Assembly: GCF_011089895.1 (NCBI RefSeq)
Contig: NZ_JAANAT010000001.1
Coordinates: 3,596,001-3,660,000 of the forward strand
DNA length: 64,000 nt
Direction of reading: 5' to 3'
Origin: Mucilaginibacter inviolabilis
Lineage (GTDB): Bacteria; Bacteroidota; Bacteroidia; Sphingobacteriales; Sphingobacteriaceae
Under the pieces are notes generated by a model. It saw only the letters and a program-made list of their open reading frames with translations. It did not search any database and was not told the DNA's origin. Positions within the stretch are counted from its first letter, which is position 1, and every line of letters starts with the position of its first letter. A program made the translations under genes and the position numbers. Shown here piece by piece: positions 18,337 to 26,700 of this stretch.

Positions 18337-19489
18337 TTCTGTACTTATTTGGATTGTTGATCAACATCAGCGGCAGGGTTTCCAATAACCGCACATAGGT
18401 GTTGATCCCTTTTTTGATCTCTTCGAGATAGATAAACTCATCCGAAGAATGAGATCTGGCCGAATCGCCCGGGCCTATTTTTACTGATGGAATGGTTAAC
18501 CATGCCTGATCTGAAGTGGTTGGTGAACTGTAGGTTTTACATCCTATGGCTATGCCTGCCTTCACAATGGGATGATCAATGGGAACCGAAGATGCCCCTA
18601 ATGATCCCGGGCGGACCGTGATTTGGCATGATACATTCTTTTTGATGGTATCCAGGATCTCCTGCTGGGTGTAGGTATCATCATTACGGATATCAACAGT
18701 AAACTCACATAAAGCTGGAACAATATTATGTTGCAGGCCCGATTTGATGATGGTAATGGTCATTTTTACAGGTGATAGCCCGCTCAACTGCTGCGGAAAC
18801 TGATAATTCCTGAACCAGTCCAGATCCTTCAGACATTTGTGAATGGCGTTATCTCCTTCTTCCCTGGCAGCATGGCCTGAACGGCCGTTGCTTATGCAGT
18901 CGATCACCAGGTTCCCTTTTTCGGCAACTGCCATTTGTAATAAGGTAGGTTCGCCTACTATGGCTAATTCCAGTTTACCCAGCAAGGGTAGAATGGATTT
19001 AATTCCATTTTGACCGGAGTTTTCCTCCTCGGCAGTTGCTGCCAGGCACAGGTTAAACCCAAGGCCCTGATAACAATAAAAATGCAGAAAGGTAGCTATA
19101 AGTGATACCAGGCAACCCCCAGCATCATTGCTGCCCAGCCCATATAATTTCCCCAAGGCTATTTCGGGACAAAAGGGGTCATTCGTATAACCTTCATTAG
19201 GCTTAACGGTATCCAAATGAGAATTGAGTAAAATGGTGGGTTTAGTACTGTCGTAATATTTATTATAGCACCAAAGGTTATTCCCTTTTCTTTTTACTTT
19301 GATAGAGTAACCAGCCAGATACCGCTGCACAATATCCGCCACGGCCCCTTCGTTGCCACTAAATGAAGGGGTTTTAATCAATTGTTGCAGCAAACTTACC
19401 GACTCACTAAAAAGCTGTGCGTTCATAGGCAGGCCTGTCCATAACGGAGAAACATCCGCCCGCTCATTCAAATCTTTTATCATAACCAT
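18311..19489 (-). CDS. M20-family metallopeptidase, ArgE/DapE-like N-acyl amino-acid deacylase
   Basis: This 392-residue zinc hydrolase has the M20 ligand motifs in order: LLNSHLDTVKP, GLGSNDAGG and the catalytic TAEEENSG, with a dimerisation domain in the middle (around GRSGHAAREEGDNAIH) and a late SHSSDEFIYLEEI. The text around the metal site closely resembles the acetylornithine or succinylornithine deacetylase of Bacteroidota arginine clusters. The partner gene upstream is a GNAT resembling the acetyltransferase of the same clusters, yet no other arg gene is here, so the true substrate is open. Start is uncertain: I use 19489, 6 bp after the GNAT stop; an internal Met at 19426 gives a better match to family N-termini. 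Confidence 0.9.
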   Translation of the reverse strand: MVMIKDLNERADVSPLWTGLPMNAQLFSESVSLLQQLIKTPSFSGNEGAVADIVQRYLAGYSIKVKRKGNNLWCYNKYYDSTKPTILLNSHLDTVKPNEGYTNDPFCPEIALGKLYGLGSNDAGGCLVSLIATFLHFYCYQGLGFNLCLAATAEEENSGQNGIKSILPLLGKLELAIVGEPTLLQMAVAEKGNLVIDCISNGRSGHAAREEGDNAIHKCLKDLDWFRNYQFPQQLSGLSPVKMTITIIKSGLQHNIVPALCEFTVDIRNDDTYTQQEILDTIKKNVSCQITVRPGSLGASSVPIDHPIVKAGIAIGCKTYSSPTTSDQAWLTIPSVKIGPGDSARSHSSDEFIYLEEIKKGINTYVRLLETLPLMLINNPNKYRNEIKHINN

Positions 19490-19495
19490 AAATAA

Positions 19496-20041
19496 TTAGT
19501 TTAACTGTGGATCAAATAACATGGCGGTGCACAAACAATTGCACCTGTTTTTATTTTGCAATACATCGTAGTTAACACAGCTTTTACAGCTGTCCCAAAA
19601 TCTGGCTTCCTGTGCAACCTCACTATAGGTTACGGGTTCAAAACCGAGCTTGGTATTCATTTTCATAATGGCTAAACCCGAGGTGATACTGAACACCTTT
19701 GCAGATGGGTACTTAGTTCGGGATAATTCAAATATTTGTGTTTTAATTTGGGAAGCTACACCCTGGTTACGGTGTTTAGGAGATACGATAAGACCACTAT
19801 TGGAAACAAATTTTTCATTGTCCCAGGTTTCAATGTAGGAGAAACCAACCCATTCGCCGTTTTCGGTGATGGCAACTATCGCTTTGCCTTCATCAATTTT
19901 TTCTATTATAGCGGCTGCAGATCTTTTGGATATTCCCGAGCCCCTGGCTATTGCGGAACTTTCCATTTCATGGATAATCTGGTCGGCAAAAACCACGTCA
20001 GACGGAATAGCTGACCTTATAATAATTCGTTCATCTTCCAT
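19496..20041 (-). CDS. GNAT N-acetyltransferase with cysteine-rich tail
   Basis: This 181-residue protein has a GNAT fold; the acetyl-CoA loop is VSPKHRNQGVA within GLIVSPKHRNQGVASQI. The C-terminus holds five cysteines in CKSC, CNC and LC groups (C-x2-C-x11-C-x-C-x-C), which could bind a metal. From memory this layout matches the acetyltransferase found at the head of Bacteroidota arginine-synthesis clusters, thought to acetylate glutamate or an analogue. Paired with the downstream deacetylase it could form an acetylate/deacetylate couple. The reading of function is inference. It is the first gene of the three-gene unit. Confidence 0.88.
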   Translation of the reverse strand: MEDERIIIRSAIPSDVVFADQIIHEMESSAIARGSGISKRSAAAIIEKIDEGKAIVAITENGEWVGFSYIETWDNEKFVSNSGLIVSPKHRNQGVASQIKTQIFELSRTKYPSAKVFSITSGLAIMKMNTKLGFEPVTYSEVAQEARFWDSCKSCVNYDVLQNKNRCNCLCTAMLFDPQLN

Positions 20042-20198
20042 TTATTTTTTTAGTTTATTTCAGTTACAAGCATGGATTGTTTTTATAACTGTATATACTC
20101 CATTGCCAAAAGAATGCCCATTTCACTGGTCGACGCATATTTATGTGTTTAGTCCATTTAAATGCAGATTTTATTTTTCAACCCTGTGCCAAGGCATA

Positions 20199-20233
20199 AA
20201 AAAAACCTATCAAAATGAAAGGCTTTTTTTCAA
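20199..20233 (-). terminator. Weak A/T-rich terminator-like hairpin
   Basis: On the minus strand an A-run with CCT pairs with AGG and a T-run of eight, with one bulged G. It begins 17 bp after the stop of the 60-residue gene. Confidence 0.45.
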
Positions 20234-20249
20234 TTTAAGCAATATTGGG

Positions 20250-20432
20250 TTATTGTACGGAGTGGGGTTGCATCGGATTATCGATGTAATGTTCAAGATA
20301 TCCTTCTTCGTTTACTGCAAATTTGCTTAATCCAGTCGCAATTGCTGTTTTTTTTCTTTTAGGGCTAGCTAACGGAATAATAATAACCGCTAATAAAGCT
20401 ACTATTCTAAGTATGATATAAATTGGTGCCAT
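20250..20432 (-). CDS. Small single-pass membrane protein of unknown function (60 aa)
   Basis: The frame encodes an N-terminal membrane helix (YIILRIVALLAVIIIPLA), a basic patch (SPKRKK) giving N-out/C-in topology, and a polar acidic tail (VNEEGYLEHYIDN). No family is recognised. Support comes from the well-formed transmembrane/stop-transfer arrangement, an ATG start and a terminator-like hairpin just after the stop. It lies on the same strand as its neighbours but 209 bp from the GNAT start. Confidence 0.55.
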   Translation of the reverse strand: MAPIYIILRIVALLAVIIIPLASPKRKKTAIATGLSKFAVNEEGYLEHYIDNPMQPHSVQ

Positions 20433-20556
20433 GATATAATATTAAATCAGGACGCTTAAACCAATAAAATGCCATAAAGCACTTATTACTGTTAAATTGG
20501 TCTAAAACAAGCATTAAATCAATAAAATGGGCCGATTTATAAAAGCAGGCAAAAAC

Positions 20557-20601
20557 TTTCCTATCATTTTGAGACTAGCATATTATCAAAATGATAGAAA
20601 A
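20557..20601 (-). terminator. 12-bp perfect inverted repeat after the CFA-like gene
   Basis: CTATCATTTTGA (20561-20572) and TCAAAATGATAG (20586-20597) form a perfect stem with a 13-base loop; one mismatch further out the pairing continues for three more pairs. It lies 25 bp past the stop at 20622, with GTTTTT soon after on the minus strand, so it probably ends the lipid operon. It could alternatively be an operator. Confidence 0.6.
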
Positions 20602-20621
20602 TAGCCTTACACTGGAGTAAC

Positions 20622-21860
20622 TTAATAGCTAATATTATTTGGCCGGGAGTATACCAGGTGCATTACGTTAATGTTACGCATGGTAAAGGCAGCTTCGCAG
20701 TAGCAGAAATAGTAATTCCATTTGCGGATAAAGGTATCATCAAAACCAAGCATTTTAATTTTCGAAAGGTTGTTGTTGAACTGATCATGCCATAGCCTTA
20801 AAGTTTTGGCATAATCAATACCTAAGTCTTTAATGTCTATCAGGGTCATATCGCCTGTACGATTCACAGAGCCATTGATAGCCGCCACCGATGGCAGCAA
20901 TGAACCCGGGAAAATATGTTTTTGTATCCAATCGACACCCTTACGCAGGCTATCGTACCTGGAATCGGGCGAGGTAATTACCTGTATAGCCAGTATCCCA
21001 CTTTTCTTGAGCAGTTCGTGACATTTTTTGAAATAACCATCCAGGAATTTGTGGCCAACGGCTTCCAGCATTTCTACCGATACAATCTTGTCAAACTGAC
21101 CTTCCATCAGCCGGTAATCCTGCAATAAAATTTTAACTCTATCACTTAAACCCGCGGCTTCAACACGTTCAACTGCCAGTTTATGCTGTTCTTCGGATAT
21201 GGTTAAAGAAGTGACTTTACAACCGTAAGTTTGGGCCATATATATGGCATTACCACCCCAACCACTACCTATCTCTAACACATGGTCATGCGGTTTTAAA
21301 TGCAGCTGACGGCACAAACGCTCATATTTTGCCAATTGAGCCTCCTGTAAACTCAGTCCATCACGATAAAAATAAGCACTGGAATAGGTCATGGTAGGAT
21401 CCAGGAAACTGGCAAAAAAGTCATTATTCAAATCGTAATGCTCTGCTATGTTTTTCCGTGATCCGCTAACCGTGTTGGCTCTTTTAGAATGATATAGCTT
21501 ATTGAACCATTTAAACAGATTAAGGGCTATGGTTTTTGTTCGGCTGCCAGATACGCCAGGGGCATTTTCAATGTTTAGGAGCACCCATTTAATAACGTTG
21601 GTAATATTATCAGTATCCCAAAGTCCATCAGTATAGGCCTCTCCAAAGCCAATATCTCCATATAATATAATCCGTTTGTAGAAAGCTTCGTCGTTTATAG
21701 TTATGCTTGCTGTAATATTACCCTCGCCTGTACCCATCGTTAATATCTCTCCGCATGGCAAAGTCAGATAAAGGGTTCCTTTATCCATCTTGTACAAAAG
21801 CTTTAAAACAATGTCCTGGTAAATACCGGTACGTCCGGCAATGGCGAGTGTATTATCCAT
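20622..21860 (-). CDS. Cyclopropane-fatty-acid-synthase-like SAM methyltransferase (long form)
   Basis: This 412-residue protein has the CFA layout: an N-terminal lipid-binding region (1-135), then a SAM-binding domain with motif I LEIGSGWGG (195-203) and SVEMLEAVGH containing the conserved Glu266. Two active-site positions differ from E. coli Cfa: the bicarbonate-linked Cys of YSCAY is Ser161 (YSSAY) and the His of FLLHTIG is Gln293 (AIQVIT). Such homologues occur in lipid clusters and may methylate unsaturated chains without forming a cyclopropane ring; the known example I have in mind is furan fatty-acid synthesis, but the assignment is inference. It is the last gene of a five-gene minus-strand operon. 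Confidence 0.92.
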   Translation of the reverse strand: MDNTLAIAGRTGIYQDIVLKLLYKMDKGTLYLTLPCGEILTMGTGEGNITASITINDEAFYKRIILYGDIGFGEAYTDGLWDTDNITNVIKWVLLNIENAPGVSGSRTKTIALNLFKWFNKLYHSKRANTVSGSRKNIAEHYDLNNDFFASFLDPTMTYSSAYFYRDGLSLQEAQLAKYERLCRQLHLKPHDHVLEIGSGWGGNAIYMAQTYGCKVTSLTISEEQHKLAVERVEAAGLSDRVKILLQDYRLMEGQFDKIVSVEMLEAVGHKFLDGYFKKCHELLKKSGILAIQVITSPDSRYDSLRKGVDWIQKHIFPGSLLPSVAAINGSVNRTGDMTLIDIKDLGIDYAKTLRLWHDQFNNNLSKIKMLGFDDTFIRKWNYYFCYCEAAFTMRNINVMHLVYSRPNNISY

Positions 21861-21928
21861 TAGTAAGTATATGCTGTAGTGTTTATGTTTAAAGCATATA
21901 CGGATTATATATTATAAACAGTTTTTGA

Positions 21929-22753
21929 TCAGGATACATATTTTGATGGATAGGGACGGTATACCTCTTTTTGAAGCTGCAGATTATCGCCCTTACGATG
22001 AAAGGGCAGTTTTTTGAACCACAATTTTAAAGCCTGCCAATGGATCAACGTGATTACCTGGAGTGTAATAAGCGGGAAACTCAAAAAATAAAGCAGCAAA
22101 TTAGCATCTGTTAAAGGTTTACGGCTACCACTAAGGGTGCTGATAAAAAACCGCTTGCCTTCACGGTCATAATCATCAATTTTCACTTGTAATTTTTCGC
22201 CGGGTATTTGCAGATCAAAATCAAAATTGGTATCCATATCGATGAATGGCGATACGTAGAAATATTTTTCGGTATTGAGCTTAAAACTGCTGGCCTGCTG
22301 TGTTTCGGCACCTAAAAAATAAGGCTTCATTTCCCGAAAGGTATTACAAACCTCTACAACCGAGCAAACGGGCCGGTCATCATCATCAAAACAAAAATAA
22401 AAAGACACCGGATTAAACTGGTAACCTAAGGTACACAGGTTGGTTAACACCATGATCCGCTTAGGCGCCATAACAATACCCTGTGTCTGCAGATAGTTAT
22501 TGATATGCTCCCTGGTATTTTTGGAGATATCCGGCTTTTCGCGCGGTAATTGCAAATGATCTTTATCTCTGAAGTTGAATAGATTGAAGCGGTTGCGGCT
22601 CATCAGTTTCAACCGTTTATTTAATCCATCTATTTCATCCAGATCGAGGTAAAACATAAATATATGGTAATGGAAGCGGTGTACTTTTGGGGCCATGCGA
22701 TGGTGCATCACCTTTGCCTTATATAAACAGGAGTTAATTGCGCCGCTTGCCAT
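21929..22753 (-). CDS. DUF1365 family protein
   Basis: This 274-residue protein matches DUF1365: it opens NSCLYKAKVMHHRMAPKVHRF, and carries FMFYLDLDEID, LGYQFNPVSFYFCFD and the YFYVSPFIDMD motif. A hydrophobic segment near residues 222-240 (LLYFLSFPLITLQVITLI) suggests membrane association. The biochemical role is unknown to me. The family travels with CFA-like methyltransferases and an FAD oxidoreductase in many bacteria, exactly the neighbours here. It ends 68 bp before the next gene and begins 3 bp after the FAD gene. Confidence 0.92.
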   Translation of the reverse strand: MASGAINSCLYKAKVMHHRMAPKVHRFHYHIFMFYLDLDEIDGLNKRLKLMSRNRFNLFNFRDKDHLQLPREKPDISKNTREHINNYLQTQGIVMAPKRIMVLTNLCTLGYQFNPVSFYFCFDDDDRPVCSVVEVCNTFREMKPYFLGAETQQASSFKLNTEKYFYVSPFIDMDTNFDFDLQIPGEKLQVKIDDYDREGKRFFISTLSGSRKPLTDANLLLYFLSFPLITLQVITLIHWQALKLWFKKLPFHRKGDNLQLQKEVYRPYPSKYVS

Positions 22754-22756
22754 AAT

Positions 22757-24055
22757 TTAATATACGTATGAAGTACCTGGTTGGTTTATATCGCCGTAAA
22801 CCGGTCGGCCCAATAAGTGAGAACACAGCTTAACCGCACTGGCGAAGGCATCTTCATGAAAGCCATATTTAAAATAGCTGCCGCAGAAATAGATAGGTCC
22901 CTGCTCATTCAATTGGTGCAACTCTGCCTGAGCGTTAATAGCGGGTACGTCAAACAGCGGATGTTCGTAATCTATCTCTTTGATGATTTTTTTCTCGTCG
23001 ATATTATCATGCGGATTGATAGAAACAAAGTAATTCTTTTTTTCAGACACGCCTTGCAATTTGTTCATCCAGTAAATAGTGCTGGGTAATAGTTTATCCT
23101 GCTGCATTTGTATGCGGTAATTCCAGCTGCTCCAGGCCAGTTTTGTTTTGGGCATCACGCCTTCGTCGGTATGCAGGGTAGCTTTGTTATATTGATACTT
23201 AAAATTTGATAACAGCCTTTGCTCGTTTGGCGTGGGTTCATCGAGCATGGCTAGGGCCTGGTCGCCGTGACTGGCAATAATCACTCTATCAAACACCTCC
23301 CGTGAGCCGTCGGCAGCATGAACAGTAGCTTTACCATCCGCATTGCGAGATACCTTAATGGCTTTACGACCCACATAAATCCGATCCTTAAATGGCCGGA
23401 TCAGGATTTCCCGGTATGATTGACTACCATCTACCGGTGTATACCATTGATGTTGCGTATCCAGCCCTAAAAAACCATGATTCAGAAAAAACCGGATAAG
23501 AGTTACCGCCGGAAAATCAAGCATCTGCTCCATCGGGGTTGACCATACCGCCGAGCTCATAGGTACCAGGTATTTCCACAGCATATCATCACTATAACCA
23601 AACTCCTTAATGTACCTGCCGATGGAGTAATCGGCATATTTAGGATTGTCCAGTATTTGAACACTCTCTTTATTGAACCTGCCAATCTGCATCAGCATTT
23701 TGATATAGCGGGGACTAAATATGTTTTTACGCTGCGCGAATAAATGATTAACACTAGAGCCGCTATACTCCAGACCGGTAGGCACATGTTGTACGCTAAA
23801 TGACATGTCGGTCTTTTTAACCGGAGCGCCTATCTCCTCAAAAAGGCGACAAAGATTGGGGTAAGTTTTATAGTTAAACACCATAAAACCAGTATCAATA
23901 TACACGGGCTTACCATCCTCATCAACAGTAACGGTATTGGTATGCCCGCCGATGTAGTTATTCTGTTCGTAGAAGGTAAGATCGGTTTCTTTCTGTAAAA
24001 AATGTCCGCATCCCATGCCGGCAATACCGGTACCGATGATGGCCGTTTTGTGCAT
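22757..24055 (-). CDS. FAD-dependent oxidoreductase (amine-oxidase-like fold)
   Basis: This 432-residue flavoprotein has a dinucleotide-binding GTGIAG (8-13) and the GGHTNTV motif typical of the NAD(P)-binding/amine-oxidase group; the C-terminal part contains the second FAD contact around GPIYFCGSYFKYGFHEDA. It resembles the oxidoreductase that accompanies DUF1365 and CFA-like genes elsewhere. It may oxidise or desaturate the acyl chain handled by the two methyltransferases; that is inferred from context. It starts one base after the upstream esterase stop and ends 3 bp before DUF1365. Confidence 0.93.
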   Translation of the reverse strand: MHKTAIIGTGIAGMGCGHFLQKETDLTFYEQNNYIGGHTNTVTVDEDGKPVYIDTGFMVFNYKTYPNLCRLFEEIGAPVKKTDMSFSVQHVPTGLEYSGSSVNHLFAQRKNIFSPRYIKMLMQIGRFNKESVQILDNPKYADYSIGRYIKEFGYSDDMLWKYLVPMSSAVWSTPMEQMLDFPAVTLIRFFLNHGFLGLDTQHQWYTPVDGSQSYREILIRPFKDRIYVGRKAIKVSRNADGKATVHAADGSREVFDRVIIASHGDQALAMLDEPTPNEQRLLSNFKYQYNKATLHTDEGVMPKTKLAWSSWNYRIQMQQDKLLPSTIYWMNKLQGVSEKKNYFVSINPHDNIDEKKIIKEIDYEHPLFDVPAINAQAELHQLNEQGPIYFCGSYFKYGFHEDAFASAVKLCSHLLGRPVYGDINQPGTSYVY

Positions 24056-24056
24056 A

Positions 24057-25199
24057 TTATTGAGTTATAGTATTTAAAAAAGTTTCAACCGCATAGGTAG
24101 ATAGCTGCCCGCCCGGGCCATTCAAATGGTAATCAAAACCGTGCGTGGCCCAGGGCAGTTTTAACCAATAATGTTTGATGCCGTTTTGCTGTAGTTTCTG
24201 GTTCAATCTGCGGCTATGTTCATAGGCTACCAATACATCATTTGCACCATGAATAATAAGCGTCGGCGGCGATTGCCGGCTTACAAACTCCAATGGCGAG
24301 CAAGCCACGTATTTGGCAGGCACCTGCTCATAAGGGCCGCCTATGTAATTCACCATCACCTTGCGCGAATCCATGATCAGGGGATTGGAGGGTATAGAAT
24401 ACCCCCAAACCATATCGGCCGGGCCATAAAAATCAATCACTCCTTTTATAGAAGCATCATGCAGGGTATAAGCCGCCAGCAAAGCTATCTGAGCCCCAGC
24501 CGACCGGCCCAGCAGCACGAATTTGTTGGTATCGATATATAGCTCATCGGCATGATGGCGTAAATATTCGAGACAGTTTTTAATGTCTTCAACCGGCGCA
24601 GGTGTTTGGTATTTGGGGGCAAGTCGATAATTGATGGCTGCCACGTGATACCCCTGTTCTGCCAGAATACTGTTCAGCTCCGGTAATTGCTGGCTATCCC
24701 CACTGCTCCAGGAGCCACCGTGTATCACAATAACACAAGGTCGTTTACCCAACACGCGCGATTGATAAAAGTCGAGGTTCAAAGTAATATCCGGATAACT
24801 TATATATGGATAAGTTTTATAAGCTAATGCCGGGGTACTTTTCAAAAGCTTCATCAAACTAAATGGCTGTTGACCTGCACTGAAAACTGTCGGTGAACTG
24901 TCGCTGTGTATGCCACCTAAAGTCGTGGTCATATCAGGTTGAAGATTCCCGGCAATGATATAAGCTCTTACTATTGGCGAAATAAACAGCAGTAATGTTA
25001 CAATACCCAGCGCAGTACCTGCAGTTCGGTATGAGCTTATCCATACCCCCGAAACAGTGAATACGGTTGTCAGGCCAATAAATATAACCGGGTATTCGGC
25101 CACTACAATGGCGGCCAGCCACAGGTAGTAAGCAGGAGCTTTGAATACTGTTAGCAGAGAAAGCAGAAATAATATAAGAAGTAGTATCAGCCTGATCAT
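24057..25199 (-). CDS. Membrane-anchored alpha/beta hydrolase (esterase/lipase)
   Basis: This 380-residue protein begins with two or three membrane helices (about 2-85) and then an alpha/beta hydrolase domain of the HSL/BD-FAE type: oxyanion motif HGGSW (160-164), nucleophile elbow GRSAGAQ with Ser233, acid in ANDVLVAYEHS and His in WATHGFDYH. The membrane anchor suggests it acts on lipid or a membrane-close ester. It overlaps the upstream methyltransferase by 4 bp (ATGA), so the two are translationally coupled. An extra esterase is not a standard part of the DUF1365/CFA gene set as I know it. Confidence 0.9.
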   Translation of the reverse strand: MIRLILLLILFLLSLLTVFKAPAYYLWLAAIVVAEYPVIFIGLTTVFTVSGVWISSYRTAGTALGIVTLLLFISPIVRAYIIAGNLQPDMTTTLGGIHSDSSPTVFSAGQQPFSLMKLLKSTPALAYKTYPYISYPDITLNLDFYQSRVLGKRPCVIVIHGGSWSSGDSQQLPELNSILAEQGYHVAAINYRLAPKYQTPAPVEDIKNCLEYLRHHADELYIDTNKFVLLGRSAGAQIALLAAYTLHDASIKGVIDFYGPADMVWGYSIPSNPLIMDSRKVMVNYIGGPYEQVPAKYVACSPLEFVSRQSPPTLIIHGANDVLVAYEHSRRLNQKLQQNGIKHYWLKLPWATHGFDYHLNGPGGQLSTYAVETFLNTITQ

Positions 25200-26230
25200 T
25201 TTTGTGTTTTATGAAAAAGGTAATGGCTCACCAGCCATTCGTTACCCTGGTTAAAGTTCCATAGTTCGGCGCAGGCCATATAAAAAATACGCCAGTAAAC
25301 CCACCATTTCAATGCCTCATTTTTGCCATAGGTTTCCTCAAACAATGGCATGATCTCTTTTTTATGGGCATCCATATTTACCAGCCAGGCTTCGGATGTT
25401 TTGCCATAGTGCGTACCATTTACATGCCAGTGCTTTTCAACTACCAGATCATCATTAAAATACGACATCAGATCGTCCGAAGGCATGATACCACCAGTAA
25501 AAAAGTACTTGCTCATCCAGTCGGTTTCGTCAATTACCTCAAAAAGGTAAGCATACTCCTTATGGGTAAAAATATGGATCCACAGTTTACCATCTGGTTT
25601 TAAAAACGAAGCTACTTTAGCCATTAACAACTGGTAATTACGCATATGCTCAAACATCTCTACCGATACCACCCGGTCAAATTTATCATCGATGGTAAAA
25701 ACGTTAATATCCGCAGTGATCACTGTGAGGTTTTTAATACCCCGCTGTTTAGCCTGCTCATCAATGTATACTTTTTGCGTGCGCGAGTTGGATACCACTT
25801 TAAAGGTGCTACCAGGATACCTTGCGGCCATATACAGCGATAACGAGCCCCAGCCGCAACCCAGCTCCAATACCTGCTGCCCGTTTTCCAGCTCGGCACG
25901 CTGGCAGGTTAGTTCCAGCATATCTGTTTCGGAAGTATCAATATCGGTTACACCGGGTTTCCAGTAGCCTGACGAATATTTCAGGTTTTTACCCAGGCAG
26001 TATTGGTAAAACGCTGTTGGTACCTCATAATGCTGCTGGTTGGCATCGGCTGTATTTACCGCTATAGGCGAGGCTTTTAACTGGGAAATCAGCTCCATTA
26101 AGTGTGCTTGTTGCTGTTCTACACCACCTTTATTTTCATCGGCGAGGCGTTGTTTTAAAAGTTTGCGGATACCCTGTCTCAGTAAAAAATCAGGAACCTT
26201 GTTTTGTTCTATTAGTTTATCGTACCACAT
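25196..26230 (-). CDS. Cyclopropane-fatty-acid-synthase-like SAM methyltransferase (short form)
   Basis: This 344-residue protein is a second CFA-type methyltransferase without the long N-terminal domain of the first. SAM motif I is LELGCGWGS (121-129); the acyl site has NQQHYEVP and KYSSGYW, again Ser87 where classical enzymes have Cys; SVEMFEHM keeps the catalytic Glu and WIHIFTH keeps the His. It is the first gene of the operon, so its promoter lies in the 470-bp gap to its right. The two methyltransferases in one operon differ at the His position (here His, in the other Gln) and so may not do the same job. Confidence 0.92.
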   Translation of the reverse strand: MWYDKLIEQNKVPDFLLRQGIRKLLKQRLADENKGGVEQQQAHLMELISQLKASPIAVNTADANQQHYEVPTAFYQYCLGKNLKYSSGYWKPGVTDIDTSETDMLELTCQRAELENGQQVLELGCGWGSLSLYMAARYPGSTFKVVSNSRTQKVYIDEQAKQRGIKNLTVITADINVFTIDDKFDRVVSVEMFEHMRNYQLLMAKVASFLKPDGKLWIHIFTHKEYAYLFEVIDETDWMSKYFFTGGIMPSDDLMSYFNDDLVVEKHWHVNGTHYGKTSEAWLVNMDAHKKEIMPLFEETYGKNEALKWWVYWRIFYMACAELWNFNQGNEWLVSHYLFHKTQK

Positions 26231-26700
26231 AAGTTTAGGATATCCGTATAACGATTTTTACGCGATACGATGTAAGCCTTGTTTTTAAAGGATATTACGT
26301 GTTTTACAACTTTTTGGATTGTATCACCTCCCACATTTTGTACAAAAAACTTTTTAAACTTTTATTTTAACACTTTTCTGCCTCAAAACGAGGCAAAAAC
26401 TGACGAAAAACACTCGAAAACCAGTTCAAAACCATCAATTTTAACACTTTTTAACAAATTAAAACATGGTTTTGAAAGCTTTAAAAAGCATTAAATTATT
26501 GATATTCAAATAACTCTGCACCAAATAGTCGATTTTTTGGTCTTTTATTTCCTTAACAGAACGGCCCGGTTTTCCTGATAAAAGGAAAACCGGGCCGTTG
26601 TATATAAAGATACCTAAAAAAACTGATGATATCAAATGCTTCTACCGGATGTCTGTGACGACACGGACAAGGGTGCAAAGAAGTTCCCCCCTTCAGGAGG
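26231..26700. other. Intergenic region with a strong hairpin
   Basis: No gene is evident in these 470 bp. A plus-strand frame at 26279-26494 is low-complexity and unconvincing. The region should carry the promoter of the lipid operon and the 3' end of the DUF1295 transcript. The hairpin at 26560-26599 is listed separately. Confidence 0.5.
26560..26599. repeat. 17-bp perfect hairpin
   Basis: The arms 26560-26576 and 26583-26599 are perfectly complementary (core CGGCCCGGTTTTCC) with a 6-base loop. It lies about 100 bp after the DUF1295 stop. Neither side has a clear T-run, so it is either a processed 3' hairpin or a repeat element rather than a classical terminator. Confidence 0.7.

Noticed and set aside
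20105..20119. Possible sigma-54 promoter (minus) upstream of the GNAT gene
   Set aside because: GGGCAT and TGGC have about the right spacing but match the -24/-12 consensus poorly; too weak to list.
19866..20330. Plus-strand frame of 154 codons
   Set aside because: Mostly antisense to the GNAT gene and crosses a terminator-like hairpin; hydrophobic translation is a shadow.
26279..26494. Plus-strand frame of 71 codons upstream of the lipid operon
   Set aside because: Biased composition, no neighbours on that strand and overlap with the operon's expected promoter.
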